Positions 27,746 to 36,763 of a stretch of DNA of 52,833 nt are shown here, one piece after another. Location of the stretch: positions 1-52,833 of the forward strand of contig JAHKLY010000005.1 in NCBI GenBank assembly GCA_020854825.1. The letters run 5' to 3'. Within the stretch, counting starts at the first letter, position 1, and each line of letters starts with the position of its first letter. Position numbers and translations under genes: made by a program. Below the pieces are notes generated by a model that made no database searches, was not told where the DNA came from, and was given only the letters and a program-made list of their open reading frames with translations. The DNA is from Microcaldota archaeon (GTDB lineage Archaea; Micrarchaeota; Micrarchaeia; Anstonellales; JAHKLY01).

Positions 27746-29908
27746 TTATTGTTTATTCAGTTCATATCCTCCAGAATCAGCTAATCTTTGTTTTATTTTT
27801 CCATCTATTAAAAGTTCAACACCCAAACCATCTTCAGTTATATCTAATATATTATAAGTTAAAATATTGTTTTCTATTAAAGTTTTATCTCCATCTTTAG
27901 TTAAATATTTTTTAATTGAATTTAATCTATAACAATTATTACGGTTATATCTATCAAAGCCTCTAAAACAAAAACCACTATCATAATTTAAAGTATCATA
28001 ATTAAATTCGATTTCATGGCCATAAGAATCAGTTATTTTAGATATTTTTGATGATTGAGTGTAATTAATATGATGTGTGTCTTTAACTACACATCCTCCA
28101 CAAGAATAAGCAACTGACTGATCTAAATCGCATGATGCGTTAATTACAGCCCAACGTAAAATACATTTAAGATAATCGTCATCAAAATTTGCACAATTTG
28201 TCAGTGTGTTGCATCCTTCACTAACACAATCAGAATTCAATACCTTAGATTCCAATTCTTTTTCCCCTTCTTGTCTATTATAATACTTATTACAAAAATC
28301 AGTCTCTAAATTTATGCGATTATTATACCCGTCATATTGTCCTCTCCTACATTCTACGCAGCGGGTTTTAATATTATGAGGAACATATTTATCAATAAAA
28401 CAGTTTCCAATACTCCAAGCAAGACATATTGTATACTCTTTTGTTTTAATTTCATCATCATATTCAAAATTTAATTCATTATTATCTTTATCTTTTATTT
28501 TTGTTATATCCCATCTAGAAGTATAATTAATATAATAATAATAATAATTTCCACCATTGGTGCTGGGACAATCAGCTAGTTCGTGTAATCCGCATGGATC
28601 TGGAAGACGAGGCATATCTGTAGTACTCAATACTCGTATTTCTGAATCTGAACCCTCTATGGTTTCTGGAAAACCTACTTCAAAATCAAAATCAATTTCT
28701 TCTACTGGTTCTGGTTCAGTGATATTTAAATGCCACCACATAGCTTCTTCATAAATATCTTGCACATCTGGAACACTTAGTATTGTATACCAATAACCTG
28801 TTGATACACCAAGATCATCTAGTGCATAGCATTCCCAATTTAATGATGTATTATATCCCCAATCTGCTTCGTGTTCAATAACAACTGTTTCATAACCTAT
28901 AATTCTTCCATCAATAGATAAAACAGGAACTTCCTCAGTCTCATTCCAAGCAGGCACCAAAATAGTATAATTATTTTGTATTCTTGCTCTGAATTGTAAA
29001 GTATCAGTATAACTCCAGCATTGTTCTGGTATAGATAAATTTTGTGTTCTTGCTGATCCAAATCCTCCTGCGTTTTTTACTTTCCAAAGACTACTTGGTA
29101 ATGCATTTCCAGGTTTTGTATAATTTATATATAAGGTTGCGCCATCTGTTCCTTGTGCATAGGTAGACCAATTAGAATCATAAGCATTCCAATAATTAAA
29201 TGCAGAATGTCCATCCCAATCTATAGTAATATAATCTGCTTCTCCACCATTACATCTTACTTTTCCTTCTTCTCCTTCTTGATAACACCATTCATTAGGA
29301 AAACTTTCATTTGCAGAAGGAAGTAAACTTATAATAGAATGATTAAATGTATATTCAGTCCCTTGCGTATCTAAAATAATCCAATATGAGGTTATATCTG
29401 TTATTTTATATTTAGTAATTTTAAGATTAGAATATTCTTTTGTTTTATACTCTTTATAATCTGTTGTCCAATTAGAAACAACTAAATCATAATTCCGTCC
29501 ATTTATAAATAATTTATATAAGTAAAAATCTTTTGACTCACCCACAAAAGTATTTGGTCGTGCTTGAATATATGGAAAATTCATATCCCATCCAATTCCT
29601 AACTCATTAGGATTAGCATAATACAAAGGAGAGGAATATGAAGAAAAATCAGTATATTCAGGTTCAAATTTATTTGTTGAATACATTAAACTTATATCTT
29701 GTGCTAAACCAATATTATCTGACACATCTGTTATTTTCTCAGATAAAAATAAATTTCCAGTGGATAAAGAAGGATTAGCAGAGATAAAACTTGAATCAAA
29801 AGTATTTATAGGATTAATAGAATCTATAAATTGATCTAAATCGTCATCTGCAAAAACAAAAAAACTCAAAAAAACTATTAATATAAATACATATTTTATT
29901 TTAATCAT
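27746..29908 (-). CDS. RHS protein, N-terminal secreted part of the frameshifted gene
   Basis: The 720-residue product starts with a signal peptide (MIKIKYVFILIVFLSFFVFA) and a TcdB/SpvB-like start (GNLFLSEK ... NELGIGWDMNFPYIQ). A middle segment (about residues 235-330, DWDGHSAFNYWNAYDSNW) looks like an inserted carbohydrate-binding or discoidin-like module. A Cys-rich stretch follows near residues 520-620. It then runs into RHS-type sequence and stops at TAA (27746-27748) within an A-rich tract. The next frame carries on the family, so the original protein was about 2430 residues. Two separate polypeptides, a programmed shift or a sequencing error are all possible. Confidence 0.85.
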   Translation of the reverse strand: MIKIKYVFILIVFLSFFVFADDDLDQFIDSINPINTFDSSFISANPSLSTGNLFLSEKITDVSDNIGLAQDISLMYSTNKFEPEYTDFSSYSSPLYYANPNELGIGWDMNFPYIQARPNTFVGESKDFYLYKLFINGRNYDLVVSNWTTDYKEYKTKEYSNLKITKYKITDITSYWIILDTQGTEYTFNHSIISLLPSANESFPNEWCYQEGEEGKVRCNGGEADYITIDWDGHSAFNYWNAYDSNWSTYAQGTDGATLYINYTKPGNALPSSLWKVKNAGGFGSARTQNLSIPEQCWSYTDTLQFRARIQNNYTILVPAWNETEEVPVLSIDGRIIGYETVVIEHEADWGYNTSLNWECYALDDLGVSTGYWYTILSVPDVQDIYEEAMWWHLNITEPEPVEEIDFDFEVGFPETIEGSDSEIRVLSTTDMPRLPDPCGLHELADCPSTNGGNYYYYYINYTSRWDITKIKDKDNNELNFEYDDEIKTKEYTICLAWSIGNCFIDKYVPHNIKTRCVECRRGQYDGYNNRINLETDFCNKYYNRQEGEKELESKVLNSDCVSEGCNTLTNCANFDDDYLKCILRWAVINASCDLDQSVAYSCGGCVVKDTHHINYTQSSKISKITDSYGHEIEFNYDTLNYDSGFCFRGFDRYNRNNCYRLNSIKKYLTKDGDKTLIENNILTYNILDITEDGLGVELLIDGKIKQRLADSGGYELNKQ

Positions 29909-29974
29909 ATTAAATTATAAAAATAAAAGATATATATATGTTTCTTTTATGCGCAAAAAAAATTGAAAACACTT

Positions 29975-31072
29975 TCAAGGAAGTAATCGTTTATTCTTAA
30001 TTTTCTCGCTTAAATATTCTCCAATAAATGAAAGGCGCGGGCCTTGAAGCGCATCTAATTCAAGTTTTTGTTTTGTATTTAAAACTTCTTTTAATTCTTT
30101 AACCCATTCTTTATGTCTATTTATCCATGGGTAATCAAGCATTTCTTTTGCTCTTTTCAAATCAACTCCTTTTGCTTTAATTGTTAATTTTCCAAGAAAA
30201 TCATAATCTTTTATATCCTGCATTGTTACTCCAATAAAACGCGCTTCTGGAACTGCAATTTCAGAACCTAAATAAGCTAAATTCATTGAACCTGTTTTTA
30301 TTGCCCAATAAATATACCATCCCCAAGCATCACAATCAGTTGCTACATAAATTGGAACTTTTTTATCTGCTAACTTTCTTAATAAACGTCTGCATCCTCT
30401 TGATGCTTGCCCCATGGGAGTAACAATTAAACATTTTTCTTTTTTCCAATATTCGTCTTCATTTAATCTTTGCCAAAGAGCATCTTTTTCTATTACTAAA
30501 ACATAATCAACATTTAATTCTTCAATCTCCATTCCATTATCAACATCTGACGGAATCATCCAACCAGATCTTCCTTGTTTTCTACAATCTATTTTTGTTG
30601 TTGAACCGCCAAATTTATCTCTTAAAATTAAATGCCCTGCTACTGCACCTTTTCTATTTGCATTTAAATTCAAATCTTCTCTTTTAACACCCAATGCTAA
30701 TTCTAAATCTTCAATTAAAGGGTTTGACTCCGTTTGATCTGAAAATAAATCTTCATCTAAATTTTCACCCAATGAAAATTTCAATTGATAATAAAGACCT
30801 CTGATTGATGTATGAGCATCTTCTTTTAAGAATTTTTTGCATTTATTTGCAATTGCAACTGTTTGCATAAATTTCTTTGCTTGACCTACATTGATGAAAC
30901 GTCTTTCTTCTGATTTATCTCCTAATCTAATATACCCAACTCCTTCATCATATAATACATTTGCTCTTCCCCTAGTGATTGTTTGAAAACTAGGAGATTC
31001 ACCCTCTTCAACTTCTGAAACCATTTTCTTTCCTAAATTTGTTAATTTTTCTATAATTTCTTTATCAGACAT
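29975..31072 (-). CDS. top6A: DNA topoisomerase VI subunit A
   Basis: Subunit A cuts both DNA strands through an active-site tyrosine (Spo11 family). The 365-residue length is normal. Motifs are SIRGLYYQLKFSL with the catalytic Tyr in the 5Y-CAP domain, the Toprim segment DYVLVIEKDALW (glutamate ligand), GQASRGCRRLLRKL, and YVATDCDAWGWYIYW (Asp-x-Asp). The C-terminal residues follow the archaeal pattern. It lies 4 bases after top6B in the operon Dim2-top6B-top6A. Confidence 0.95.
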   Translation of the reverse strand: MSDKEIIEKLTNLGKKMVSEVEEGESPSFQTITRGRANVLYDEGVGYIRLGDKSEERRFINVGQAKKFMQTVAIANKCKKFLKEDAHTSIRGLYYQLKFSLGENLDEDLFSDQTESNPLIEDLELALGVKREDLNLNANRKGAVAGHLILRDKFGGSTTKIDCRKQGRSGWMIPSDVDNGMEIEELNVDYVLVIEKDALWQRLNEDEYWKKEKCLIVTPMGQASRGCRRLLRKLADKKVPIYVATDCDAWGWYIYWAIKTGSMNLAYLGSEIAVPEARFIGVTMQDIKDYDFLGKLTIKAKGVDLKRAKEMLDYPWINRHKEWVKELKEVLNTKQKLELDALQGPRLSFIGEYLSEKIKNKRLLP

Positions 31073-31076
31073 TTAT

Positions 31077-32618
31077 TCACCCAATATACTTTTCTTCAAC
31101 TAATTTACTTAAATTTTCCTTTAATACTTCTGGTTTTTTATATTCTGCTAAATCTGCTAAATCTTGGGATAATTGTTCAACATATTTTTCAACAGCCTTT
31201 TTTCTTGCTTTTCTCTCTTTATCTCTTATTTTACCATGTAAATGTTTTTTTAATTTTCTTGCTGCTTCCATTAATGCATTTCTTATTTCTTCAACCATCT
31301 CTTTTTCATTTGAAATTGCTTGTTTACCTGCCCCAGTATATGGAATATGAACAGAAGAAATATTAACTAAAACAGAAATTGGTTCTTCATCAAATTTTCT
31401 TAATGAATACCTTTTCCATTCAACATTTTTAACCGCTTCTGTGATCGCACACCCTCCTCCATCAAACAATAATGGAGCTCTATTAGCAAATCTCATTATA
31501 TCATTTGAATATCTATCTGCAACTGCTCTGCCTGCATCGCCACCATATGCTAATCCAACTTCTACAATAAATGGGATTCCTCCTCTAAAAATAGCTGGTT
31601 TTCTTTCAACAACTTCAATAAACTCTGGATTTAAAATATTAATCATTGATTTTTCAATTTGTTTTTCACCAATTGGATGAATTCCTTCTATGGAAGGTGC
31701 TATCCATTTAACTTCTTGAAATGCTTTAACTAGTTTTTCTGCATCTCTCCATTCAAGTTTTCCTGGTGCTTTCTTAAAATCAATATCTGGACAAATTTCA
31801 TCAAGTTCTTGAACTTTGGAAGAACTTAATCTAGAAAAATTAGATTGTAAAAACTGTCGTAATGTTGAATTGTCTTTATCATGATGTGCAAAATCAATCA
31901 AATCACTAGTTGTAATACCTAAAGGATGTGGCTGTACTTCTTTAGGTTTGGGAGGAATAATATCAATAGACCTAGGAAATAACTGTTCTGTTCCATCTGG
32001 CTCAGTTAATAAAATTTGAGTATGAGGATTTGCAATTGCTGTTCTTTTTAAATATTCATAAACTCCATACGTACTTTTATCATATTTAACATCAGAAACT
32101 TCTGCTTCATAACTTAAACCATGCCAATCTGTTTTTTCTTTTTTAATATTTTTAATTATTGGTTTATTTGTTTTAAAATCAATTGAAATATCACATTCTA
32201 ATTTATCTCCTTTATATCCAGATACTAAATGCACTTCTTTACCAGTTGTTAATTGAGCATACATAGTAACTCCAGCAGCACCAATTCCTTGCTGTCCTCT
32301 TTGTTGTACGAATCTATGAAATTTTGTACCTGCAAGCATCATAGCCATTGCTTTTCCTAAATGCTTCTCAGGTATCCCACTTCCATTATCATTTACATAA
32401 ATTTTATATCTCCCTTCTTCTTTATCTAATTCCTCTATTTTCACATGTATTTCCGGCAGTATTCTTTCTTCTTCTGATGCATCTAATGAATTAGTAACTA
32501 ATTCATGGATAATAGTAGTTAAAGACCTAGTTTTTCCTGAAAATCCTAACATTTGCCTATTTTTTTTAAAAAACTCTGCTATTGAGTGCTCTTTAAACTC
32601 TGAAAAAACATCTGTCAT
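31077..32618 (-). CDS. top6B: DNA topoisomerase VI subunit B
   Basis: Subunit B is the GHKL ATPase that gates strand passage. The 513-residue protein has the N-terminal GHKL motifs ELVTNSLDASEE (N box), YVNDNGSGIPEKHLG (G1), GQQGIGAAGVTMYAQLTTG (G2/G3) and the transducer domain. Conserved parts near the C-terminus include IPYTGAGKQAISNEKEM. The length is typical for archaea. The ATG is 9 bases after the stop of the KH-domain gene. Confidence 0.95.
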   Translation of the reverse strand: MTDVFSEFKEHSIAEFFKKNRQMLGFSGKTRSLTTIIHELVTNSLDASEEERILPEIHVKIEELDKEEGRYKIYVNDNGSGIPEKHLGKAMAMMLAGTKFHRFVQQRGQQGIGAAGVTMYAQLTTGKEVHLVSGYKGDKLECDISIDFKTNKPIIKNIKKEKTDWHGLSYEAEVSDVKYDKSTYGVYEYLKRTAIANPHTQILLTEPDGTEQLFPRSIDIIPPKPKEVQPHPLGITTSDLIDFAHHDKDNSTLRQFLQSNFSRLSSSKVQELDEICPDIDFKKAPGKLEWRDAEKLVKAFQEVKWIAPSIEGIHPIGEKQIEKSMINILNPEFIEVVERKPAIFRGGIPFIVEVGLAYGGDAGRAVADRYSNDIMRFANRAPLLFDGGGCAITEAVKNVEWKRYSLRKFDEEPISVLVNISSVHIPYTGAGKQAISNEKEMVEEIRNALMEAARKLKKHLHGKIRDKERKARKKAVEKYVEQLSQDLADLAEYKKPEVLKENLSKLVEEKYIG

Positions 32619-32627
32619 TTTATCTAC

Positions 32628-33122
32628 CTATAATCTTCCTGATTTTTTTGCTTGTGCGTCACATAAATACTTACGCACATTTGAATGAGGAGTTCCCCCA
32701 ATTAATTTTTGTATTGCATTTACTGCTATCTCAACATCTTCAAATTGTCCAATTATGGAAACATCTTCATCTTGAATATTTATATAAACCTTTCCTTCTT
32801 CTTCAATAATCTTTTTAAACTTACCTTTTTCGCCAACAATTCTCCCAATCTGTCTTTGAATTACTCTTTCAGGTAAAAATTCTCCTAATTCTATTATCTT
32901 CATTACATTTTCCTCATCTATAAGATTTAAAGAAGTACTAACATTAAATCCTTGTCCTATCGCATGAACTATTTTTTTTGCAATATATTCTTGGAATTCT
33001 TCACCTTCTATCTCTATTAAATCCTCTTTAAATCTAATACTAACCAAAAGATCGCTTTCGAGTAATTTAATATTTTCTTTTAAATATTTTACTCTCTTTT
33101 TTGGAATTCCAATTATTTGCAT
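32628..33122 (-). CDS. KH-domain RNA-binding protein (archaeal Dim2/Pno1-like)
   Basis: The 164-residue protein has two KH-type units. The second carries RVIQRQIGRIVGEKGKFKKI, whose IVGEKGK loop is the GxxG RNA-binding loop. The end VRKYLCDAQAKKSGRL matches the archaeal Krr1/Dim2 family. Archaeal Dim2 binds the 3' end of 16S rRNA during small-subunit assembly. It heads an operon with topoisomerase VI and is divergent from the GTPase gene at 33197. Confidence 0.85.
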   Translation of the reverse strand: MQIIGIPKKRVKYLKENIKLLESDLLVSIRFKEDLIEIEGEEFQEYIAKKIVHAIGQGFNVSTSLNLIDEENVMKIIELGEFLPERVIQRQIGRIVGEKGKFKKIIEEEGKVYINIQDEDVSIIGQFEDVEIAVNAIQKLIGGTPHSNVRKYLCDAQAKKSGRL

Positions 33123-33196
33123 ACAAATAGTTTTGTGGGTAGGGTTTATAAAATTTTATATTAATAATTAATCTACGATTATAATGAGGAGTATAT

Positions 33197-33823
33197 ATGT
33201 TTAACAAAATAATTAACTGGTTTAGAGAATTGTTTCACTCTAAAAAAAATATAAGCTTAGGATTCTATGGTAGTCCTAATGCAGGAAAAACTTCCTTAGC
33301 TAATAGAATAAGTATGGATTTAACTGGTAGTCCCTTAGGACAAGTATCTGTAATACCTCACGAAACTAGAATAGTACAAAAAAAAGAACAAGTTTCAATT
33401 AAATTAAAAAATTGTACTCTCAATATGAATTTACTTGATATGCCCGGATTAGCAGTAAAGGTTGATTATAGGGATTTTTTAAATTATGGTTTAAGTATAG
33501 GGGATGCACAAGAAAGAGCTAAAGAAGCAACAAAGGGAATTGTTGAAGCACTGAAATGGCTTGATAAAGTTGACTCTGCATTAGTAATCCTAGATTCAAC
33601 AAAAGAACCTTTAAATCAAGTAAATATAACATTATTGGGAAACTTAGAAGCAAGAGGAATCCCGATTATATTAGTTGCCAACAAAATGGACTTAGAAAAT
33701 GCAAATTCTAATGAAATTAAAAAAACTTTTCCAGATTATCCTATTGTTGAAGTATCTGCTCTAACTGGTCACAATATGCACAATTTGTATCAAACAATAG
33801 TTGCAGAAGCAAAAACGAGGTAA
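33197..33823 (+). CDS. Era/Ras-like small GTPase
   Basis: The 208-residue protein is a P-loop GTPase: G1 is GSPNAGKTS, G3 is DMPG (LLDMPGLAVKV), G4 is NKMD and the G5-like segment is VSALTG. The short N-terminal helix (MFNKIINWFRELFHSKK) could touch a membrane or partner. It matches the conserved archaeal GTPase found next to Zn-ribbon proteins of the kind encoded at 33828. The role is not established; ribosome or surface-protein biogenesis has been suggested for relatives. The ribosome-binding site is GAGGAG. Confidence 0.85.
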   Translation: MFNKIINWFRELFHSKKNISLGFYGSPNAGKTSLANRISMDLTGSPLGQVSVIPHETRIVQKKEQVSIKLKNCTLNMNLLDMPGLAVKVDYRDFLNYGLSIGDAQERAKEATKGIVEALKWLDKVDSALVILDSTKEPLNQVNITLLGNLEARGIPIILVANKMDLENANSNEIKKTFPDYPIVEVSALTGHNMHNLYQTIVAEAKTR

Positions 33824-33827
33824 TTTA

Positions 33828-34100
33828 ATGACATATAAATGTGCGGTTTGTGGAAGATTATTAACTGATTTTGATAAAGAAGAATGTTCGTGCGGGTCTC
33901 AAATTTTTGTGAAAATTAAAAATGAAAAAAATAGGGACAATGAAAAAATAAACAATGAAGGAAAATTAGAGAATATAACTATAGTAAACAAAGGAATATT
34001 TGAAATTAACTTAGATTCAGTTATAAAGGACTTAATTATTTTAAAGGATTATGATGGAGTTTATTATGTAAAACTCCCTTATTATGGAAAAGACATATAA
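33828..34100 (+). CDS. Zn-ribbon protein
   Basis: The start at 33828 (MTYKCAVCGR) follows a GAGG ribosome-binding site located at the end of the GTPase gene. An earlier start at 33801 would overlap that gene. The four cysteines CAVC and CSCG form a rubredoxin-like zinc ribbon, and the remaining 60 residues are charged then beta-rich (IIKDLIILKDYDGVYYVKLP). Similar Zn-ribbon proteins sit beside the same GTPase in many archaea (COG3364-like), implying a shared function. Confidence 0.75.
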   Translation: MTYKCAVCGRLLTDFDKEECSCGSQIFVKIKNEKNRDNEKINNEGKLENITIVNKGIFEINLDSVIKDLIILKDYDGVYYVKLPYYGKDI

Positions 34101-34155
34101 AAAGAAAGGTTTAAAAACACAAAAACTCTTATTTTATTACTATTAGGTAGATTCT

Positions 34156-34830
34156 ATGGAACCTATTATCGTGTATGAACCAGCCCCTAGAATGGAAAAA
34201 ATTATTCAACATTTAAGGTCTAATTTTAAAGATATAAACCCATTACCTTCAGATAGAGGAAAAAGGTATAAGGAACTCAGAAGAATTCCTAAAGATAATC
34301 CTGCGATTTACTTATGGGGTTCAGGTTTTAATCATGGAGAATCTTTCTTTTTTGATACAAAAGACGTGAATTTAAAAATAAATTTTGATGCACACACAGA
34401 TACAGAAAGTAGAACTTCAAGATTATACCATTTATATTTAAGCCACATATACCATTCAGCAAAAAGGCATAATTTAAATATACTTATCTTCTGCAATAAA
34501 CATTTCCATAGATTTAGTAATGGGAGATTAATTCTTCTTAATGGAGAAAAACTGGATTTTGTACAAAATATCGCATATACTATTGACTTAGATATTGTAA
34601 ACGATTTTCCTGCTGAAAGACTATGGACAAATGATTCTGAACTTACATTGCCTCAATTAATAAAAACTTTAAATTCTGCTAAAAATATATTTGGTGGAAA
34701 ATTAATGCGATTAGATATAGGGGGTTTAAGAGAAACGCCAGAACACACTTTAACAGATAAAGAATGGGAATTTGCTATTGAATGTTATACCTCCGTTTTA
34801 GAAAAAGGGTATGAAATTATGACAAAATAA
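34156..34830 (+). CDS. Arginase-fold protein (UPF0489-like)
   Basis: The 224-residue protein has the landmarks of the arginase/deacetylase fold: a GxxHG segment (GSGFNHGES), the metal motif NFDAHTD, a second motif YTIDLDIVND, and LMRLDIGGL with ETPE near the end. Arginases use DAHxD and DxDxxD for a di-metal site, both roughly present. I infer a metal-dependent hydrolase of the UPF0489 type with unknown substrate, not a true arginase, because the GGDH motif is altered. The upstream TTTAAAAACAC string is a plausible promoter. Confidence 0.65.
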   Translation: MEPIIVYEPAPRMEKIIQHLRSNFKDINPLPSDRGKRYKELRRIPKDNPAIYLWGSGFNHGESFFFDTKDVNLKINFDAHTDTESRTSRLYHLYLSHIYHSAKRHNLNILIFCNKHFHRFSNGRLILLNGEKLDFVQNIAYTIDLDIVNDFPAERLWTNDSELTLPQLIKTLNSAKNIFGGKLMRLDIGGLRETPEHTLTDKEWEFAIECYTSVLEKGYEIMTK

Positions 34831-34844
34831 ATATTTTTATTTTT

Positions 34845-35339
34845 TAATGTACTGCTCTCAGTTTTTGCAAAATGCTGCATTAAATAAACTTTATCGGGTG
34901 TAAATTTTCCTAAATTTATATTTCTGTATTCTTCTTTAATTTCTGTTATATTTATTTTTCTATAAACACGAACTAATGTGATATGTCCTTTGAAAGCATC
35001 TTGTTTAATCCTTAAAGGTTTAAGTGCTTTATTAATTTCTTCAGCTAATTTATTTTGTTCTTTAGAAATAGAACCTATCCAGATAATTCTTACAAATTCT
35101 TAAGTTGGAAAAAACCCAATATCTTTAACTTAGAGATCAAATTTATTAAATTTTATTTTAGAAATTATAGTAACTATTTCATCAATCCTATTATCTGGAA
35201 AATCCTCTAAAAATTTTAAAGTAATATTCATCTGATCTAAATTTGTTAAATTAACTAGTTATTTTTGTAATATTTTTTTTATTTCGTTTACTCTAAATTT
35301 TATCTAATCTGGGAGTTCAATTGATATAAACTGCCCCAT
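34845..35339 (-). pseudogene. thpR: Decayed RNA 2',3'-cyclic phosphodiesterase (ThpR/LigT)
   Basis: Read from an ATG at 35339, one continuous frame gives a recognisable ThpR protein interrupted by four stop codons (after LPD, after ILQK, after KFDL and after FFPT) and no frameshift. Matching parts are MGQFISIELPD, MNITLKFLEDFPDNRIDEI, EFVRIIWIGSIS, ALKPLRI and GHITLVRVYRK. The second catalytic His-x-Thr motif (HIT) is kept, while the first is changed to NIT. The first stop is TAG, the others TAA. The enzyme hydrolyses 2',3'-cyclic phosphate ends of RNA and is widespread in archaea. Downstream of the gene lies nreA on the other strand. Confidence 0.85.
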
Positions 35340-35390
35340 AAATTAATTTTTAACAAGGAGTATTTAAACTTTGCTGAATAAAATATTTTA

Positions 35391-36584
35391 ATGAATACAG
35401 AAACTATTTGTGTGTTTTGTAAAGGTACAAAAAAATTATGTGGTGCTAACTTTTGTCCTAAATTAAAAAAATTATATTATGAAACAGATTTAACAAAAAA
35501 TATTAAAGAATCTGTTTTTGGCCCTTCTCCCCCTAATATGTTTGTGGGTTCATATGGGTGGCCGCAAGTTAATTGGGGGCCTATGGTTGCATTAGAAACT
35601 ATTGATGATAACCCTTCACAATGGTATGGAAAATCATATTATGAAATAATAAAACAGAGATCTCTATTAATTACAGGAAGAAAAAAAGCGCACATAAAGG
35701 AAAGAAATGATAAAAATTTAAAAGAAGCTCAAGATGCAATAATGTCTATAAAAACATTAGATATGGAGATTAATTTTAAAAGAAAACCAAGTTTTAATTT
35801 AAATTTTTCATCTATAACTCAACCTATGGGAGGATATGCACCTTTAAAAGATTTTAAAGTCGTTGATAATCCTAAGATTCCTAAAAAAGTTGATTCTATA
35901 GTAGAAGAAAAGAAGATGCTCGCACAAGATGCTATTTTTGAATTAAATGAATATGGATTAGACGAGTATTATTTAACAAAATTATTTAGTGGAGGTTTAC
36001 TTGGTCATCAAGAAAGAAAAAAACTAGTTCCATTAAGATGGTCAATTACTGCTATGGATGATATGCTTGCTAAACAAAAAATAGAAAAAATAAAATATTT
36101 TGATTCTATTTCGAATTATTATGTTTGTTCTTCTGAGTATTTAGATAATCATTATGAAGTGTTATTAATGCCAGGTTCATGGGAATTTGAAAATTTTGAG
36201 TCATGGGCACCTGGTACTTTATGGTCTGAAGGAGCATCAAATGTTTTTATAACTGAAGAATATGAACCATATACAGGAAGAAAAAAATATGCAGATAAAC
36301 AAGTAGGAGGCTACTATGCTTCACGTTATGGAGTTTGTGAAAGTTTAAATGAAATACGAAAACAAGCTCGAGTTTTAGCAATAAGAGAAATTTATGAAGG
36401 ATATCAAATACCTGTTGGTGTATGGCAGGTGCGTGAAGGAGTTAAACACGCAATAAAAAACAGAAAAAAATTTTCAACTTTGCAAGAAGCATTAGATGAC
36501 ATGAATTCTCGTTTACGCGTTTCAATAAAAAAATATGAAGCACAAAGCAAGATATTAAAACAAAAAAGATTATTTGATTTCTAG
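35391..36584 (+). CDS. nreA: DNA repair protein NreA
   Basis: NreA is an archaeal DNA-repair protein that works with the PCNA clamp. The 397-residue product starts with a four-Cys zinc site (Cys7, Cys10, Cys17, Cys22; CVFCKG ... CGANFC), shows the family motifs GPSPPNMFVGSYGWPQVNWGP and LVPLRWSITAMDD, and ends in KQKRLFDF, a PCNA-interacting PIP box (QxxLxxF). The context does not show an operon. The gene is followed by the tRNA/hairpin locus on the opposite strand. Confidence 0.93.
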   Translation: MNTETICVFCKGTKKLCGANFCPKLKKLYYETDLTKNIKESVFGPSPPNMFVGSYGWPQVNWGPMVALETIDDNPSQWYGKSYYEIIKQRSLLITGRKKAHIKERNDKNLKEAQDAIMSIKTLDMEINFKRKPSFNLNFSSITQPMGGYAPLKDFKVVDNPKIPKKVDSIVEEKKMLAQDAIFELNEYGLDEYYLTKLFSGGLLGHQERKKLVPLRWSITAMDDMLAKQKIEKIKYFDSISNYYVCSSEYLDNHYEVLLMPGSWEFENFESWAPGTLWSEGASNVFITEEYEPYTGRKKYADKQVGGYYASRYGVCESLNEIRKQARVLAIREIYEGYQIPVGVWQVREGVKHAIKNRKKFSTLQEALDDMNSRLRVSIKKYEAQSKILKQKRLFDF

Positions 36585-36604
36585 ATTTATCAAAAATTAA
36601 AAAT

Positions 36605-36744
36605 GCAGCGACATTTTAATGAAATTAAATGTGTCCTTTTTTGCTAAAACGAAAAATGCGGCGCTATTTGATATAATCAAATGCGCCAATTTTTCATTGA
36701 TAAATGAAAAATGCGGCAACAATTTAACAAAGTTAAATGTGCCC
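36605..36744 (-). repeat. Three bulged hairpins after tRNA-Gly(GCC), copying its 3' end
   Basis: Three palindromic units (36713-36744, 36658-36687, 36605-36636) are separated by smaller hairpins of T-run/A-run type. On the tRNA strand they end in TTGCCGCATTTTT, GCGCCGCATTTTT and TCGCTGCATTTTT, close to the end of the adjacent tRNA-Gly (CCGCCGCATTTTT). Inner stems such as ATTTGAT/ATCAAAT and TTTAAC/GTTAAA have small bulges. The first unit starts 19-20 nt after the tRNA end. T-runs after the stems make them possible terminators. Confidence 0.8.
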
Positions 36745-36763
36745 TTTTTACCGAAGGTAAAAA

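Noticed and set aside
27746-27760. Programmed -1 frameshift in the RHS gene
   Set aside because: The A-run lies after the stop codon of the first frame, and no standard slippery heptamer is evident before it, so mutation or sequencing error is preferred, though not excluded.
34845-35339. Stop-codon reassignment (TAA/TAG read as amino acids) in thpR
   Set aside because: Nearly all other genes here end properly in TAA, TAG or TGA and contain no in-frame stops; point decay is the simpler reading.
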